The notes under the pieces are model-generated. The model searched no databases, had not been told where the DNA came from, and saw nothing but the letters and a program-made list of their open reading frames with translations. 64,000 bases of DNA from positions 6,791,848 through 6,855,847 of the forward strand of contig JAKTNV010000023.1 of NCBI GenBank assembly GCA_022747635.1. Reading direction: 5' to 3'. The DNA comes from Hetaerina americana. Its lineage: Eukaryota > Arthropoda > Insecta > Odonata > Calopterygidae. Made by a program: the position numbers and the translations under genes. This document shows positions 19,366 to 64,000 of the stretch, in pieces; position 1 is the first letter of the stretch; every line of letters begins with the position of its first letter.

Positions 19366-21424
19366 ATTTGTTATATCCAAGAAGCTGAAATCATTAAAAT
19401 GAAAAGCATGCTTAAAAAATCCACAACATGAAAGCTGAAGGGAAAAACATTCCCACTGCTTGAATGACATTCGGTGTGAATGAATCCACCAGAAACATTG
19501 TGATATGCTATTCATGAGGTTTTTGGGAAGGAACACTGGCTCATACTCAAAACTATTACCTCAAATTTGCACACTGCTTAACTCAAGCAATTGATTATCG
19601 GGAATTTTTATTATTGGCATTATTAATGGGAAAAGTTTCAATAAAGGAGGTAAATCAACACAGCGCATTATGTGATATTGTTGAGCTAATAAATATAAGA
19701 TTACAATGTTCCTTCACCTACTGCCAAGGCTCTTTTGACTTTTTCCTACATTTATCGTGATAAAACAAGGATTCATAAAACCATAATGGTATCTCTGACC
19801 ATCGGATTAGCATTTTACTGTTTTATTTACCATGGCTGATTGGTTATTAGTTGCAGTTGCAATATCACAGAGGTAATTATGACAAGGAATGTGAAATAAA
19901 ATAAATTTTAAAGACATAAAAAACTAACAGCAAAGGAAAAAACATAGTTCAGCCAAATATTGCAAACATACAAACAATAGAAATAATGCAATGCTGGAAA
20001 CATAATTATAATGCCTGGACAAATACGATAAAAAATTACAGTGAACTATGTCTGAAAAAAATTCTACCAAAATGTGAATTTGCACAGTTAACAAGTCACT
20101 AAGCCTAAAACTAAGTCAAACAGGCACTAAAATCAGTTGAGTTGTATTAAGGTAGAAATATGAGTCACCTGTATAACATTTGCAAAATGCAATTCCATAT
20201 GCACAAAAACATACAGGGGACTTCTAATTCAATGACAAAATAGAGGATTTTTGGCATCACCCTCTCAGATTTTATTCCATCTGTATCAATTTATACTGAT
20301 CAAAAATTGACTCCATTAAATATTTTCGTTTTTAAAAATTCTTGCACATTTTAATTTGAAATTTCATCAGTGTGTCCAACCAATTATTTAATATAACTCC
20401 GTTATTTTCATGATAAAATTTATTGAGAAACTTTTTAAGAGAAAAAATATGCTCTCCACGGTTACAATACTTACAATAAAATTTCTATTAATTTTTATGT
20501 GTTTAAACTCTGTTGAAATATTTAAGATACAATTTATCAATAACTCACTCTTGAATTTTTCTTTAAACATAAGTATGATGCATCAAATGTTAATGTTTGA
20601 CATAATGAACTTTTGGTAATGTTTTTTGTTCAAAGGAAATAAAAATATTTGCATTTTAGTGTGCATGTTCCTCACTTGTCACTGGGTGGCTTCCTTGATG
20701 TGCAGAGGAGGACATGATGGGTAAATTTACACTGATATATAGTGAATTTCCTGATCAATCAAAAACTCTGCAAGTATGCCAAGAGCAAAAATGGCAATCT
20801 TGATACTCCCACCTTCAGTCTCCAGTTGTCTGAGTCTTGCTACAATCAACATCCGTTTCATTATTGAACGTGATCAGCATATGGTCACAGTATGCAGTTC
20901 TGTTGCTCCAGGAAGCAAATGTTATTTTGGCTTTAACTTGGCAAACAGAAAAGGAAATTTTCACATTACATGTTGTCTTCCCTTTTTTAAAGATGAAAAT
21001 TCTCCTTTAAGTTTCATAATATTGAAAACCTTCTCTGTACTTGAGAGACTACTTCTGTTACACCCACAATTTCTTTGAAGTCTGTTGTTTTCTATTTAAG
21101 TTTTATAGCATGCAATTACAAGGGGTCTGAGTCTATTTTCAGTTCTGCTGCTCAAAAAAATATAGGCTTTCTAGTGCTAGCCTTCTTCATGAGTGGTACA
21201 TGAGATTTTACAAGATGAAATATTCTAAGAATCAATTAGTCACAGTTCTCTTTCAGAATATTTACCCTTCTAATATTTTCCACCATGAGAACACTGTCAT
21301 AATTTCGAATCCAATGCAGCACTCCAGTATAACAATTACGTTACTACTCATGTGGTTAATTCCACATGAGAAACCCTACATTAAGATATGCTCTATGCCA
21401 CAAATGGAAAACACACATGGGCTA
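19366..21424. other. No gene recognised, AT-rich
   Basis: CpG-poor AT-rich DNA. Frames such as 20776-21078 lack any recognisable domain. This is the first stretch of the CpG-depleted right part of the window. Confidence 0.5.
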
Positions 21425-21690
21425 ATGTACTGATATCCCATCCTGAGGGCCCAAACTCTAATCCCAGAATTTTTTAATGGTATTCCAATCCCTGCTTAGG
21501 GTGCTATGTGGAAAACACTTCAGGTGGAGTACACCATTTGTCGGATAGGACATTAAACTTTGCCTTTCATTAAGAGTATGCTAATGACAACACCAGGATA
21601 TCCTAGCCCTACAAAATTACCCACCTATCCCTAATGGCTCAAATGAACTCCATGTCGGTCACTTCCCCAAAATAATGACAACTGAAGCTA
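21425..21690 (+). repeat. SINE-B, copy 2 (diverged, CpG-decayed)
   Basis: The blocks align to 10290-10550 in order: TTAGGGTGCTATGTGG, GTCGGATAGGACATTAAAC, ATGCTAATGACAACACCAGG and CATGTCGGTCACTTCCCC. Several CpGs of copy 1 are TG or CA here (GACGTT to GACATT, GCCGACGCC to GACAACACC). Bases 21420-21470 may be a decayed tRNA-like head (GGGCTAATG...CCCAAACTCTAATCCCAG). Confidence 0.6.
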
Positions 21691-21964
21691 TTTGCAGTCA
21701 ACTAAGCATGTCTCTCTCAGAAGACTAACTGAGTTAGGCTACTTTTCCATGGGCATTCCTGAGTGGTTGTTTTATTTTCATAGATCACCAAGAAGCTGAA
21801 GTCCTTTTCACAATTGGCTCATAGTAGTTAAACAACTCGGAGGATGTCTTTTATCTTAAAACCAATTTTGAAAAATCAGAGTAAATATGCACACTTGAAA
21901 TATATTGTGAAGAGGAATATCTGTTGCTTCCACTTACTTGAAAAATAAAAACAAAAAATAAAAA

Positions 21965-22505
21965 GGGGGGGGGATTATCACCAATCCATTGTGAAGAGTG
22001 CACTTTTGTTTCGATGTCATATCCAAAAACCCATGACTCATCACGGGTTACAATTCTGGACAAGAAGGTTTCATCCTTTTCAGCTTGATCAAACAGTTCC
22101 CGACAGCCTTGAACTCAATGTTGCTTCTGGTCTGCTGTTATCAGGTGAGGCGCAAATTTGGCGACAACTCAATGCATCCTCAATTTTTTAGTCGGGCTTT
22201 CATAGCCTGAACCAATTGAGATACCATACTCCTCTGCAAGTTCCCTCACAGTCTAGCATCAATTTGCACGAATAATCGCTCATTTCTGCCGATCAGATTT
22301 TTTGTCTCTCTCCACGAGCACCCCTTTTCATAAACGGCTGTAACTAATCTACAAAACAAGATATCAACAAAGTGGTGGAAAGCGGTTACTTGGGAAGTTT
22401 CCATGGACACAACGCCTTCAAGCCAATTAAAAAATAGACAACTGTAGATGCACAATAAAAAAGTTCGGGAACCTTTTAAACAGACCTCGCACGTTGTATT
22501 CCACC
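21965..22505 (-). mobile_element. Mariner transposon fragment, N-terminal part
   Basis: On minus, a terminal-repeat-like GCGAGGTCTGTTTAAAAGG begins near 22492. Next come METSQ, frameshifted RNERLFVQIDARL, KFAPHLITADQK, and FDQAEKDETFLSRIVTRDE with SWVFGYDIETKVHSSQW near 22000. The latter is the first-Asp catalytic block (usually TGDES/TW; here Thr-Arg-Asp). The element then stops at a G-run, so the second and third catalytic residues are absent. Confidence 0.7.
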
Positions 22506-24235
22506 ATCTAGAAGCCATCATGGGTGAAGCAGAAGGGAATATAGAGAGAATAATTGCTAACATCAAAAAGATGAGGAAGAAGTATCATCTGAAAATAAAA
22601 AATAAAATAAACATTATGGTCTGAAATGTAAGTATGATATGAAACATGAGATGAACTGAGGAATCTCAATCTAGAAAATGTTGAAGAATATTGCTATATG
22701 GGAAGCAAAATCAGAGAGAGCATCCAGAATGAAAGAACTGGTCGAAAAGCCCCAGCAAAATAGAATATTCTACCGGAAGAATTTCCCTCTAACAGCCATA
22801 AGCCTGGTAATTAGGAGACCGTGCAAGAATACAGTGGAAGTGTTATTTTGGTACCTGGACGAAAACAGCAGCACAATGGAAAATACTAAAACTCTTATAA
22901 ACTTGGTGTATGGTGAAGATCAAGTGTACAGATCGAAGGGGTTCTGTAAAAAGTAGTAGAAGAGGAAGGATAAATGACACTCTGGCACAGAGTTTTGAAA
23001 ATCTTGCCAGGCACATGTTAAGACACAGAGTCAGATGAAGGCAGCCAATGAAGAAAGAGTAAATGGCAAGTCAGTTCCTGGGTGAAATCTCTGAAGCAAT
23101 AAATGAAAGAAATCATATAGAATATTTATGAATTATTTAGCCAACAACAGGAGTAAGTAGAGAGACCTGCTTCAAACTAACCTTTGGATTGATGGCCAGT
23201 GGTGACAGTGAACTCAATGAAGTACAAAAAATACTGGATTAATTTCCCATTGAAAGTCAACAAGAATAAGAGGTTTAGAAAAACTGTATCAATTGCTGTA
23301 TTATATATTGTATTTGGTTCATAATTATGAACTATGGGTTATATTTCATGCAGTATATTTTTTCCATGTGCTCTTTTGCATGGCAGGGTGCAATGAATTT
23401 GTGCTAGTATTTGGCTCCCATTAACAGTATGTGTTCTTTGATTATGATGCATTCTATTTTAATTCCTCCCTCCAAGTAACCATTAAAAAACCTTGCCCTC
23501 CTATGAAACATTGTCAGCAGGTCTTCCTCCCAAATCCAAATCTATATTCCAAAATTTTGCCTTGCATTTTTCTAAACAATATCCAGGAGATTATTTAAGT
23601 TTGTACTTACTGACACATGATAAAGGCTTATGGTCTAGTTCTACTCATGTTTCTCATCTTCATTTCCATTATCACCTACTCTAACCATTGCAGATCCTCT
23701 GTAATTCTTCTTTAACTTATCCATTCTTTATTATTGATGAATGTCATGAGCTTTTAGATCTCTTATATATGATTACTTTAAAATGGTTTTGCATAGAGCA
23801 TACTTTAAAGGAAGAGCTGCTCTGGAGACATTTCACAGAATTTCCATTAGGACAACACACATTGTCTACAATATCAAAGCTAATTCATACCTGCTCATTA
23901 AAAATAAAGATATTTGTTAAATTTAACACTGTTCATTCAGAAAATCCTTATATTTCTTAAATCATAGTACTCCCAGAAGAACTTTATGAACTGCTGCATA
24001 ATATAACCAAGATTCAGCTAATGAGGCCATTACTTAAAACTATAGGTATACCTTCAAACAAATAAATAGAGCTACAAAATCAAATTAAGAACTGACTAGC
24101 CATTACCATCATAAATGAAAAACATTGTCATATTTAACCTAGACCATGGATTGATATTTTTATCAACAGGAATAGGAGGGGGTATAGAAAAGTTTTAATT
24201 ATTCCTAAAATAATTGAGGTAGAAAATTAATTTTT
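22506..24235. other. No gene recognised
   Basis: A 92-codon plus frame at 22678-22956 has ordinary composition but no domain that I recognise, and stops interrupt the sequence that follows. The remainder is AT-rich with no motif. Confidence 0.45.
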
Positions 24236-24239
24236 ATTT

Positions 24240-25330
24240 ATTTTTCATAAGACTTCTCTTCATGGTAACTATTAGATTTATACATTTCTCCCAGCATTTC
24301 TTGACTTTTTGAAGGCTTTCATTGTAGAAATCAGCAGATTGCATCAAAATCCATTGAATGACGTCATTTGAGTTGTCTCATCTCCAACCTTGTTCAATGG
24401 TTTTTGAGTTCTGGGAGCAAAAAAAAAGTTGCTCAGGACAAGGTCACAAGAAAAGGTTGGATTTGACAAAATTTCAAAGCCACAATATTTTGATTCCTCC
24501 ACTGCACTTCGAGATGAGTGACCAAGTGCATTGTTGGCAAGAAGATAGATGCCTTTGGTGACCATATCATTTCTTTTTCGAAACATCATGCAATTTGTTA
24601 CACACTGTACAGTAATGGGCACCAGCGATGGTTTGACCCTTCTCCAAGTGATAAGTTAAGATGACTTCATGACAGCTCCAAAAACAGAAGTGACCTTCCC
24701 TGGAGACCTCTGCACCTTAAACTTTCTTGGGGGAAGGTGAGTCACTGTGCTTTCACTCCTCGCTCATCTCTTTGGTCTCTGGTCTCAGGGTCATATTGAT
24801 GTATCTAAGAGTCTACCATTGTCACCAGGCAACCAAAAAATCTCCTTCGTCTTGCTCCAAAAGATTCATTATCTCCCTTGACAGGTTGTGCCATGTTTCC
24901 TCCTGAAAAGGAGTCAATAGTCATGGAGCCCAGTGAGCAGACACCTTTGATATGCGCAGTTCATTATGAGAAATATCCACACCCTATCTGTAGCCTGTAA
25001 CTAAGATCAGTCATGCTCATGATCATTTGGATGGTTGCTATTCAGTCTAATAGAATAGAGTCCTTCACGTTTTCCCACTGTGGCAGCATCATCCGTGAGT
25101 CATGGTCTTCCACTTTTTGCTTTGTCTGCGAGGGAGCCAGTTTGAAAATTCTTTTCCCACCTTACGACTGCATCATATAATGCATTAGCCAAGCTATCAT
25201 TTCCATAAACAGCCATCATTTCATCATGGATTTGCCAGGCACTGTAGTCTTTCTAACAAAGGGACTTAATATCATACTGCGAGCCTCTATCTCCTCCATA
25301 ATGCAGTTTACTGCAATCTACAGCTTCAAA
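24240..25330 (-). mobile_element. Mariner transposon, decayed, nearly full-length coding part
   Basis: Minus-strand blocks from the right: KVSAHWAP then LLTPFQEETWHNLSREIMN and LLEQDEGDFL; KEMSEE and KHSDSPSPKKV; VILTYHLEKGQTIAGAHYCT; LLANNALGHSSRSAVEESK (second catalytic block, Asp changed to Asn); GFEILSNPTFSCDLVLSNFF (third block); and a C-terminus near 24240. Stops and frameshifts are frequent and CpGs are depleted. It is an ancient, inactive copy. Confidence 0.75.
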
Positions 25331-25334
25331 AAAC

Positions 25335-28081
25335 AAAAAAATAACATTAATATCTGTAATTCACTAAGTTATGCAGATAAGGATCAATTAATGTGCAGAA
25401 TTAAGATTATACATATATCTCATTTATTTCTTAGTAATAATTAAAACTTTGCGATACCCCCCTGTTTAAGGCCTAATGGTGACAAAAATTCATTTATTTT
25501 TCCGACAGATTTTTTGGCAAGCAGTGGGGCAAAGGATTACATACATGAGAGACAGCAATCTCCATACCATTGAAGTACCTACTCTGAGTAGGCTATTAAA
25601 AGTGAATTTAACTTCCAAAGTAATTAGCCGAACTACGCTAATGTCTCTAATATAATACCACATAAGTAGGAATACCCTATGTGAGAATTTAATGGCAAAT
25701 CGTGTTTCATAAAGCATATTATAAGTTGAGCAAAATCAGGCAAAACAAATACTTTAGAATTCTACTTGCAGATTCACATATCCTTATCTGTGTCAAACAA
25801 AACTTTTTTTAAACCGTATATATAAAGTTTCAAATTCACTATGTCAAAGATATGCATATCACAAAAGCCATTAAGTGGTGCTTTTTACTATGTTTTGTTG
25901 TCTAATAAGTCTTTAATGGGTATTTAAATTAAATATTAAAAACATCGAGTACCTCAACTTTCAACAGATAGTATAGATAGATGTAATAAGCATATACAAT
26001 AAAGAAAAAAATATATATGGCCAAATTGCCATTTATCGTAAATGACATTTATAAACTGAATCTATCAGCTGGGGTAACATGGTCAAAATTTTCCTTCTAC
26101 CATGTCTCTCCAAATTTCAAATTTCAGGAAACCGTTTTAGTATGCTCACAAAATGGTGTAATCAAGAATTATGAGTACAAAACATTCATTCTGTTGAAAT
26201 ATGTCACCCTTAATGTGCATTTTCACTCCAATAAGCAGACAGTATAAAAAATTTTACTAGCCCTTGTGCATGTCTCTTAGCTTATCATAGGTATGTATCC
26301 CTTGAACTTTCCCCTTCCCTGCTCTTGAATTTTTATTGCCAACTTTTGACCATGAAATACTGGTTTCAGATCGAGTATAACCTTTTTCCCCATATGATCC
26401 CAGTTTTAGTCGATGAAGATTTTGTAAGCTAATTATTCTCAGGAACTATCTCCACAAATCTGAAAACATTGTAAGTACTCCAAAATGGTGATTGGTTTTC
26501 CAATATGTTTGCATAAATATTCAGTCCACCGGGAAATGAAATTAAATATTTACAAATGCTGATGCACATTATTGCTTGCACTAAAAATTATAACTTGGTT
26601 TAAAATGGTCATCAAGCCAAGTTTCTTTCCTCTTATCCATTCTCCTAGAAATCCCATGGGGGAACACAAAATTCTTTTCATAAAACTCTCATTTTCTCAG
26701 TTCATCTTTCCTAAAAACAAAATGTTTCATTTATTTTGATAACAACTGAAATAAATTTAACATCTACAGTTTTAATAACAGAACAATAATACAGTGTGCT
26801 TTATGGCAACAAACATTTTCTATGACAGTTTGCTTTATTTAAAGGATAACATGTCATTGATGTTTAATATGGCTCATGACAATCTGAACATAAGATATTT
26901 TAATAGCAACTGTATTTCAAGCATTAAACATAATATATGAAACCCCGATTGTGACCCTCAGTAATTATATTACAGTATATGGCAATATTTCATGACAAAG
27001 ACAAGTACATAAATATTTCTTCAAAATTATAAACTGCAGAAAAGCCTATTAAAATTTAGAATTGTATAAACATTTCAATGTGTTTCCCTTAAAAGGACTT
27101 CTTCATTTATTCCTGCATAATTCAAATATTAATACTCTAATATTATAATGAGCAGAATAACCCAATCAGTATTGACTTATTTCCTATGGATTTTCTTAAA
27201 TTTCATTTTCATTAGTTGGTGAAGTTTCCCACTTCATTGAAAAGGGTATTATACTGGTGTATCTAAATTGCAATTTTGAAGATGATATGCTGATGTGTCA
27301 ACTTTAAATGTAGCATTATATGTTTTTAAACATATTTAGACAATGTTTCAATAAATGAGTTATTTCACCCAAGGATTTGTTCTTAACAAATACCGCCAGA
27401 ACATTTCTATATGGTTAAGAGCACTTGGACATATTAATGACATCAGTGTAACTTTTTCGGTATCAACATTAAATCAGTTTGGGCAAATGAACAATATATT
27501 CAGATGATTTATCACAATTCATTATATAACAGTCATGTATTAATCATGTATTGCTAACAGAATATCACCCTGTTTTAAATATTTTCTTAATGTCATCAGA
27601 ATAACAATGTAGGCTTTTCAGCCTATTCAAGACTTAATAAACAGGAATGTATTGAATTATTTGTGTGTTAATGGAGTATGATGGAAAAACTAAATGATTA
27701 TCACTGATGGAGACTTTGATGTCAAAGAGTCATGATACATACAATATAGTAATTTTTAAAATATTTTAAATTGTACAAAAAATATTGCATCCAAAGTATT
27801 ACAATTTCTGGCATTGATTTGAAATTGCCATCACCTGTTAGTTTTTCTCTAGAACTCATTTTACCTTTAGCCAGTCCAAACTGTAAAACCATACTGATGA
27901 TACATTCCTGTTTTAACATCCCTGATGACCAAAACATTTTCCTACAGGCTACTAACAGAACAGCAGCAGTAATTGTGATCTTATTGTACAATCTATTCAA
28001 AACTGTATTCTTCACATTGTTCCCAGTCATTTGCTGCCATCTCATTTGCATCCCAGAAGAGATGAAGCACAGTCTTTAGTT
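25335..28081. other. AT-rich sequence downstream of ACSL; contains its 3' UTR
   Basis: No coding feature was recognised. The part nearest 28081 must be the 3' UTR of ACSL on the minus strand. No SINE or transposon motif was noticed. Confidence 0.5.
27106..27111 (-). terminator. Candidate ACSL polyadenylation signal
   Basis: Reading down the minus strand from the stop codon, this is the first AATAAA I found, giving a 3' UTR of about 0.97 kb. ATTAAA variants occur closer, so the true site is uncertain. Confidence 0.25.
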
Positions 28082-59546
<31,465 letters not shown>

Positions 59547-62500
59547 CTGTTGCACCATGCCACAAAATAAAAAGTTGAGAAGATAAGGTTTGCTACTCCA
59601 TTCACCTCATTAGTGTAAGAATTAATCCATTTTTCATTAAAAACACTTTTTTTTGAATAATTTTGCCACTTCATTCACTGCATAATTATGAAAAAGCAGT
59701 TAATTTTTAGTTTGGCATTAATACTTTTGAATAACATTAAATATATTATGTAAGTTAGAACTAAAGATTAGGTGATACACAAACTTAAGTAGTGTCCAGA
59801 TTTTCATTATAGCGAATAAAATTTTTAATCACTTTCAATGAATGTAACAGGTTACACAGTTCTATCCAAGTATTCAAATACGCGCATCAATAAAATACTC
59901 TCCCAGGTGAATATGCCCTGGTTTTGCAACACCACAATATGTTGATAGTGACATTATGGTAAATTTAATATTATTTCAGCAAAATTTGTGGTCAATCCAA
60001 GTATAAGTATCTATTGAAATAACATTTCCGTTTCATAATCATTTAGGTTCCGTTATGGTATAACATCATCAGGTCCCTGATGATGTTATACCATAACCTG
60101 ATGATGTTATACTATAACGAAACCTAGGTAGTAATAAAAGTGGTTTATGTGGAAAGGCAAAGTATTTTAAATTTTATTTCAATATGAAGAATTTCCACCA
60201 AGTGCCGCCAGAAACTGTTTCATTTATAACTATCTACATGATGGTGACAATTAATTGCATAATCCATACCTAACAAGCTCACTTAGATAAAATTTCTAAA
60301 TTCATTTAATTTCAAGAGAATTACTTTCTGTCTTTATCTGATTTATCTCTTTGATAAACCTCTAGCTTCTGTTATGAATAGGGTTTATCACTGTTTTTAT
60401 AAAAACCCAATGCAGTTTTAAAGCAACTAATGAAATAAATTATAAAGTACAAGATCTTTGTCAAATACACCACATTTTAATTTCCTATCGCTTGCCTTTC
60501 AACTTGAACGGATATTCTTCATTACTCGATATGCTATCCTTTAATACCCTTTAGCAAAATATTTTTGTAATACTATATATGATATTCGTTAATGTTTACT
60601 GTGTCTACCTATGAAAAGATATACCAGATGTGTTACGAATTTTATACATTATCCTAGATAATATGCAACTGTTTATGCATGTTTGTATATGTAATTGCGT
60701 GCTCAAAGGGGCGACCATCAATAGTCATTTCCCATTTACTGAGGCACTTTTTCTGTTCCGAAATCGAGAATATTTCTCATGTATTTATCATGCAAGTGCC
60801 CCATTACTATTGTGATTGTTAGATCACTACTATTAGCAGGATCACAACGCATCGCAAATCCCTGCAATTTCGGACAAGAGTCATTTACAGTTATGTAAAA
60901 ACATAGTAGTATAAAACAACCAACCTAGGTATAGCATGGAGCTATTATAAAATTGTATCATAATTCAAATAAAACTTTGATACTTTTGATGCGTCTAAAG
61001 ATAGCAGGGGCTATCACAGTGTAATAGAATGGCATTAATATGTAACATGGCTGAATATTTATCTACCACAAAGGATGAAAGTATTAAATTGGATAAAGTT
61101 TTTTGAGTATATTTAAGTCGGATGAGATGATTATGACCAAAAACAATAGTTTATCTATATTTCTTGGTAGAAGTCCATAACGTAGCCCCTGAAATTTGCA
61201 TGATTTACTGTTGAAAATTTTGGTTTTCTAAATTTCACGTAGTATAAAGCAAATATTTTCATTTGATTCATATACAATTTTACATTAGTAGGGGCAAGTA
61301 TTTATGTCAAATTCACCGTTTTAGCATTTATAGTAAGAAACCAGTTACCATAGTAACCACCCAAAAGATGGCATTTAAAATCTATTTTTTCAAAGAGAAA
61401 ACATATTCTTTACCTATTTATACGAGGCAATTCCAAAGATGATCCAGAAGTTGGGAAATGCAGTCAGATGAACATTTAAATGAAGCCAGCAATACTTTAC
61501 CATCCCGAAATATTATGTGCAGCCCGAGAAACTATTGATACCTAAACACTTAGGCCCAGTGGCTTGGAGGGATAGATATATTCATAGCAAACAAAACAAA
61601 ACCATTTTTTTCAGCTCCTAATCTAATTATTACAGCTTGGTTCCATGGAATAGTCAACTTTGTGACCCTTACCATTTATTCATAAAAGGTTCCAATTAGT
61701 TATGTGTTTTCTTTGTACTTATTTGATTTGAAAGTGAAAATTTCTAAACTGCTTCCACATACACACAAGATATAGAGAACAAATTAAAAATGAAGTCACA
61801 CAAATGTTAAATTATACCCCTAGTTAACTTTTAATTTAATTATTTCCTCATTGCTTGGTAAATGTATTATCAATTTTCCTTTACATACCTCCAAAAATAG
61901 TTCAAATAAGTTAAATCATTTCAGAGCCAACTTTATGCAAGATTAGTACCCCAAGTGTTTCACTTCATGCTGGTACAAGGAGAAAATGTATGGCTTGACA
62001 ATACACTGAAGTATGACACTACAATGACAAGCTGAAATAGACTGGCATCAGAACATACAAGGAGCCTTGCCACCTTGTATATCTGAAATCACTTAACTAG
62101 AAAAGTACAACTATTCAAAACACTGAAAAAATAAAGAATACCTATCTTCTAAGTGATCAGTTTGCAATTTTTCTTTGATGGTTACACATTAATTCCTTTG
62201 GCAAAGCTATTATATTGATGCATGTAGTGTACATAAATGGCCAACAGTCCCGACAAATCCCGCAGCAACAAAGTAAATGACTCATTTTACTGGGTTACAT
62301 TGTATTCATCATGTTACAATCAGGCAAATGGAACAAGAATTGCCTCAAATACATGTTTTCATTAAACTTACTAAATTGCAATAGTGGTAGTATCACTGTA
62401 GGTGAAAGTGTAAAGAGCTGCAGACATGGAGTCAAAAGAGGTAAAGGTGAAAACAGAACTAATAAATGTGAAATTAACTACTGACATCAAATAGGTGCAA

Positions 62501-63689
62501 CATTTTAAAAAGTTAAATGTGCAAATTTATTTAGTAAATGCACGTGGGAAGTTGATGAGCTACAAGTGCTGACAGGTAGAGGCAAGTTTAGTTAATAGTG
62601 TGAATGCGAATATAGCCAAAAGGGAATTAATATAATGCATATAATACTCAGCACACTGTATTACAGGATTTTCAGTTGATTACATTATATTGCAAAATTA
62701 GTTGATATATTTTGAACATATGACCATGCCTCATAGCCTTTTCTAAGTTAAACAATTGCACTAGAATTCTGTTCATTATGCTACAGTATTTAAAATAAAT
62801 AAAAAATTATATATGTAACAATTAAAGTTATATTTGAAAACTTTATCAAGCACCATTAGGGAGGTTTTAATCAATAGTTTTTTGCCAAAATATATTGGGA
62901 ATTCCCCCATTTATTATCATGATCATCAATGACCTATTGAGAAATGGCCGATGTAAACTTATGCGTACGGCAGTTGTTGCAACTTTTCTTGTTGATCAAT
63001 GAGAAGAATTTTCATGATAAGACGATTGATTTAAGATGAATCTTATGGGAGGCTGTAGTCTAATAATCTAAGCCTAGACAAAGTCAAAAATGAAGTTTCT
63101 CAGACAAGTTTGACAGTAACTTCGTGATAAAGTCATTGTACTTTATCAAAGATCCTACATTAATCTGAGATGACATTTTTGACTCTATATTCTGGCACTT
63201 TACATTCAGCCACCTTATTTGAAAAAAATGACTGGTGATGCAGTACCCACCTAGTGTATTCTTTTATTCTTCTGATAATGCACATTATAAGCATTATTGT
63301 TATCCATTTAACTACAATGCATTAGTTAAAATGCAAAGAAAATGCCTAATCATATGTTTGAGGGTATCATTTTTTTCCTTTACTCAGCGAAAGGTTTTGC
63401 AAATACTTTTGCATGCATGTGCTTCTTGGCTTGTGGTGTGTATTAGTTGTATGATTGAAAGGCTTGTAAACAGTTTGTAGGTCAGTGGCATAAAAAAATT
63501 CAATACACAGACAAAGTTTATAAATTTCCAAACAACCAAATTATGCACTCAGGGGAATAAACTGTATTGTACAAACCTAAAGTTTAAATATGCAAAAATT
63601 CATTTTCTTTATGAATTGTATCCTTAGATGCAATAGATGGCTTTTAAGTTAACTAACAAGGAAAATCAGATTGAAACAAAGAAAGAGAA
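59547..63689. other. ACSL intron continuing out of the window; no exon found
   Basis: I looked on the minus strand for the preceding ACSL exon (the NRPEW / PLYDTLG region) and saw none. The DNA is AT-rich and CpG-poor except for the hairpin at 60045-60125. Confidence 0.5.
60045..60125. repeat. Nested hairpin / inverted-tandem palindrome
   Basis: Bases 60052-60073 and 60076-60097 are perfect 22-bp inverted arms with a TC loop. A third copy of the right arm (60097-60118, one change) follows in tandem. The outer 29-bp ends (60045-60073 and 60097-60125) are also inverted, with two mismatches. Confidence 0.93.
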
Positions 63690-64000
63690 GCTTGGAAAAT
63701 TGTTTAAATCAAGGATTAATATGTAGGTGATGCAGTAAACAAGAAATATATTCTAACAACTTGGAGTTCTTCTAGTAAATATTGAATAAAAGATTAGTAA
63801 AAACTTGATTAAGAGCAGAATTTTGTATGACTTGGAAAAGTGGTCATTGAGAAAATAGCATTGAGCAGAGGTTTTTCAGACATCAGTGTGAAGAATAATA
63901 GAGAAAAATGAATTTTTAGAAGGAAAAACAAATGAAGTAGTTCTTGTCATGGGAGGAAAAAAATAGAAAGTTGGAGGGAACAATTCAACGAAAGCAGGAA
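63690..64000 (+). mobile_element. LINE reverse-transcriptase C-terminal tail, running off the window
   Basis: Plus strand: IKKRLVKT near 63788, then LEKWSLRK, NEFLEGKTNEVVLVMGGKK and a continuation resembling GEILWRQEKW of the 4.9-kb fragment. Stops occur in between. Same LINE type as at 4.5-5.2 kb. It lies antisense to ACSL. Confidence 0.65.

Noticed and set aside
61431..61460. Mariner-like terminal repeat (TACGAGGCAATTCCAAAG)
   Set aside because: No inverted partner or transposase remnant was found nearby; match is short.

Overview
The window looks like nuclear DNA of an arthropod, most likely an insect with a large, repeat-rich genome. The evidence is a spliced long-chain acyl-CoA synthetase gene whose wording is closest to insect ACSL1/5/6-type proteins, many decayed mariner transposons and LINE fragments, tRNA-derived SINEs, and long (AT)n microsatellites. 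There are no bacterial-style operons, CRISPR arrays or rRNA genes. The species cannot be assigned from the sequence alone.

Left part (1-19.3 kb): mobile-element territory with CpG dinucleotides largely intact. It holds LINE fragments (1.6-2.0 kb; an inverted endonuclease piece plus a forward reverse-transcriptase tail at 3.2-5.3 kb; 9.6-10.1 kb; a CR1/jockey-like reverse transcriptase at 14.8-16.3 kb). It also holds a GC-rich block (2.1-3.1 kb), three SINE-A copies (SINE-A is my label for one tRNA-derived family), one SINE-B copy, two mariner remnants, and an unusual 457-bp repeat with an internal tRNA-like sequence, arranged in tandem and inverted forms (5.3-8.1 kb and 17.1-18.4 kb). In the first locus the tRNA-like sequence is split by a 2.4-kb element that keeps a 529-residue CCHC-type LINE ORF1 but almost no ORF2. 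This ORF1 is the only long intact reading frame in the window.

Right part (19.3-64 kb): AT-rich and CpG-depleted. Repeats shared with the left part show CG-to-TG/CA changes here, as expected from germline methylation. The only cellular gene recognised is ACSL on the minus strand. Eight coding exons (59546 down to the stop at 28082) encode about the C-terminal 500 residues, including all adenylation motifs; the N-terminal exons must lie beyond 64000. A 21-kb intron separates the first visible exon from the second. A 48-nt phase-0 candidate cassette exon lies inside it (52883-52930). The introns also carry decayed LINEs, SINEs, mariners, a 293-bp mariner MITE, hairpins and a 430-bp TA/TACA microsatellite. 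The window ends inside another LINE tail.

No coherent new multi-gene system is visible. The best leads are the ORF1-only LINE inside a tRNA-like A box, the inverted tRNA-like repeat, the candidate ACSL cassette exon, the CpG boundary near 19.3 kb, and several long, nearly perfect hairpins.
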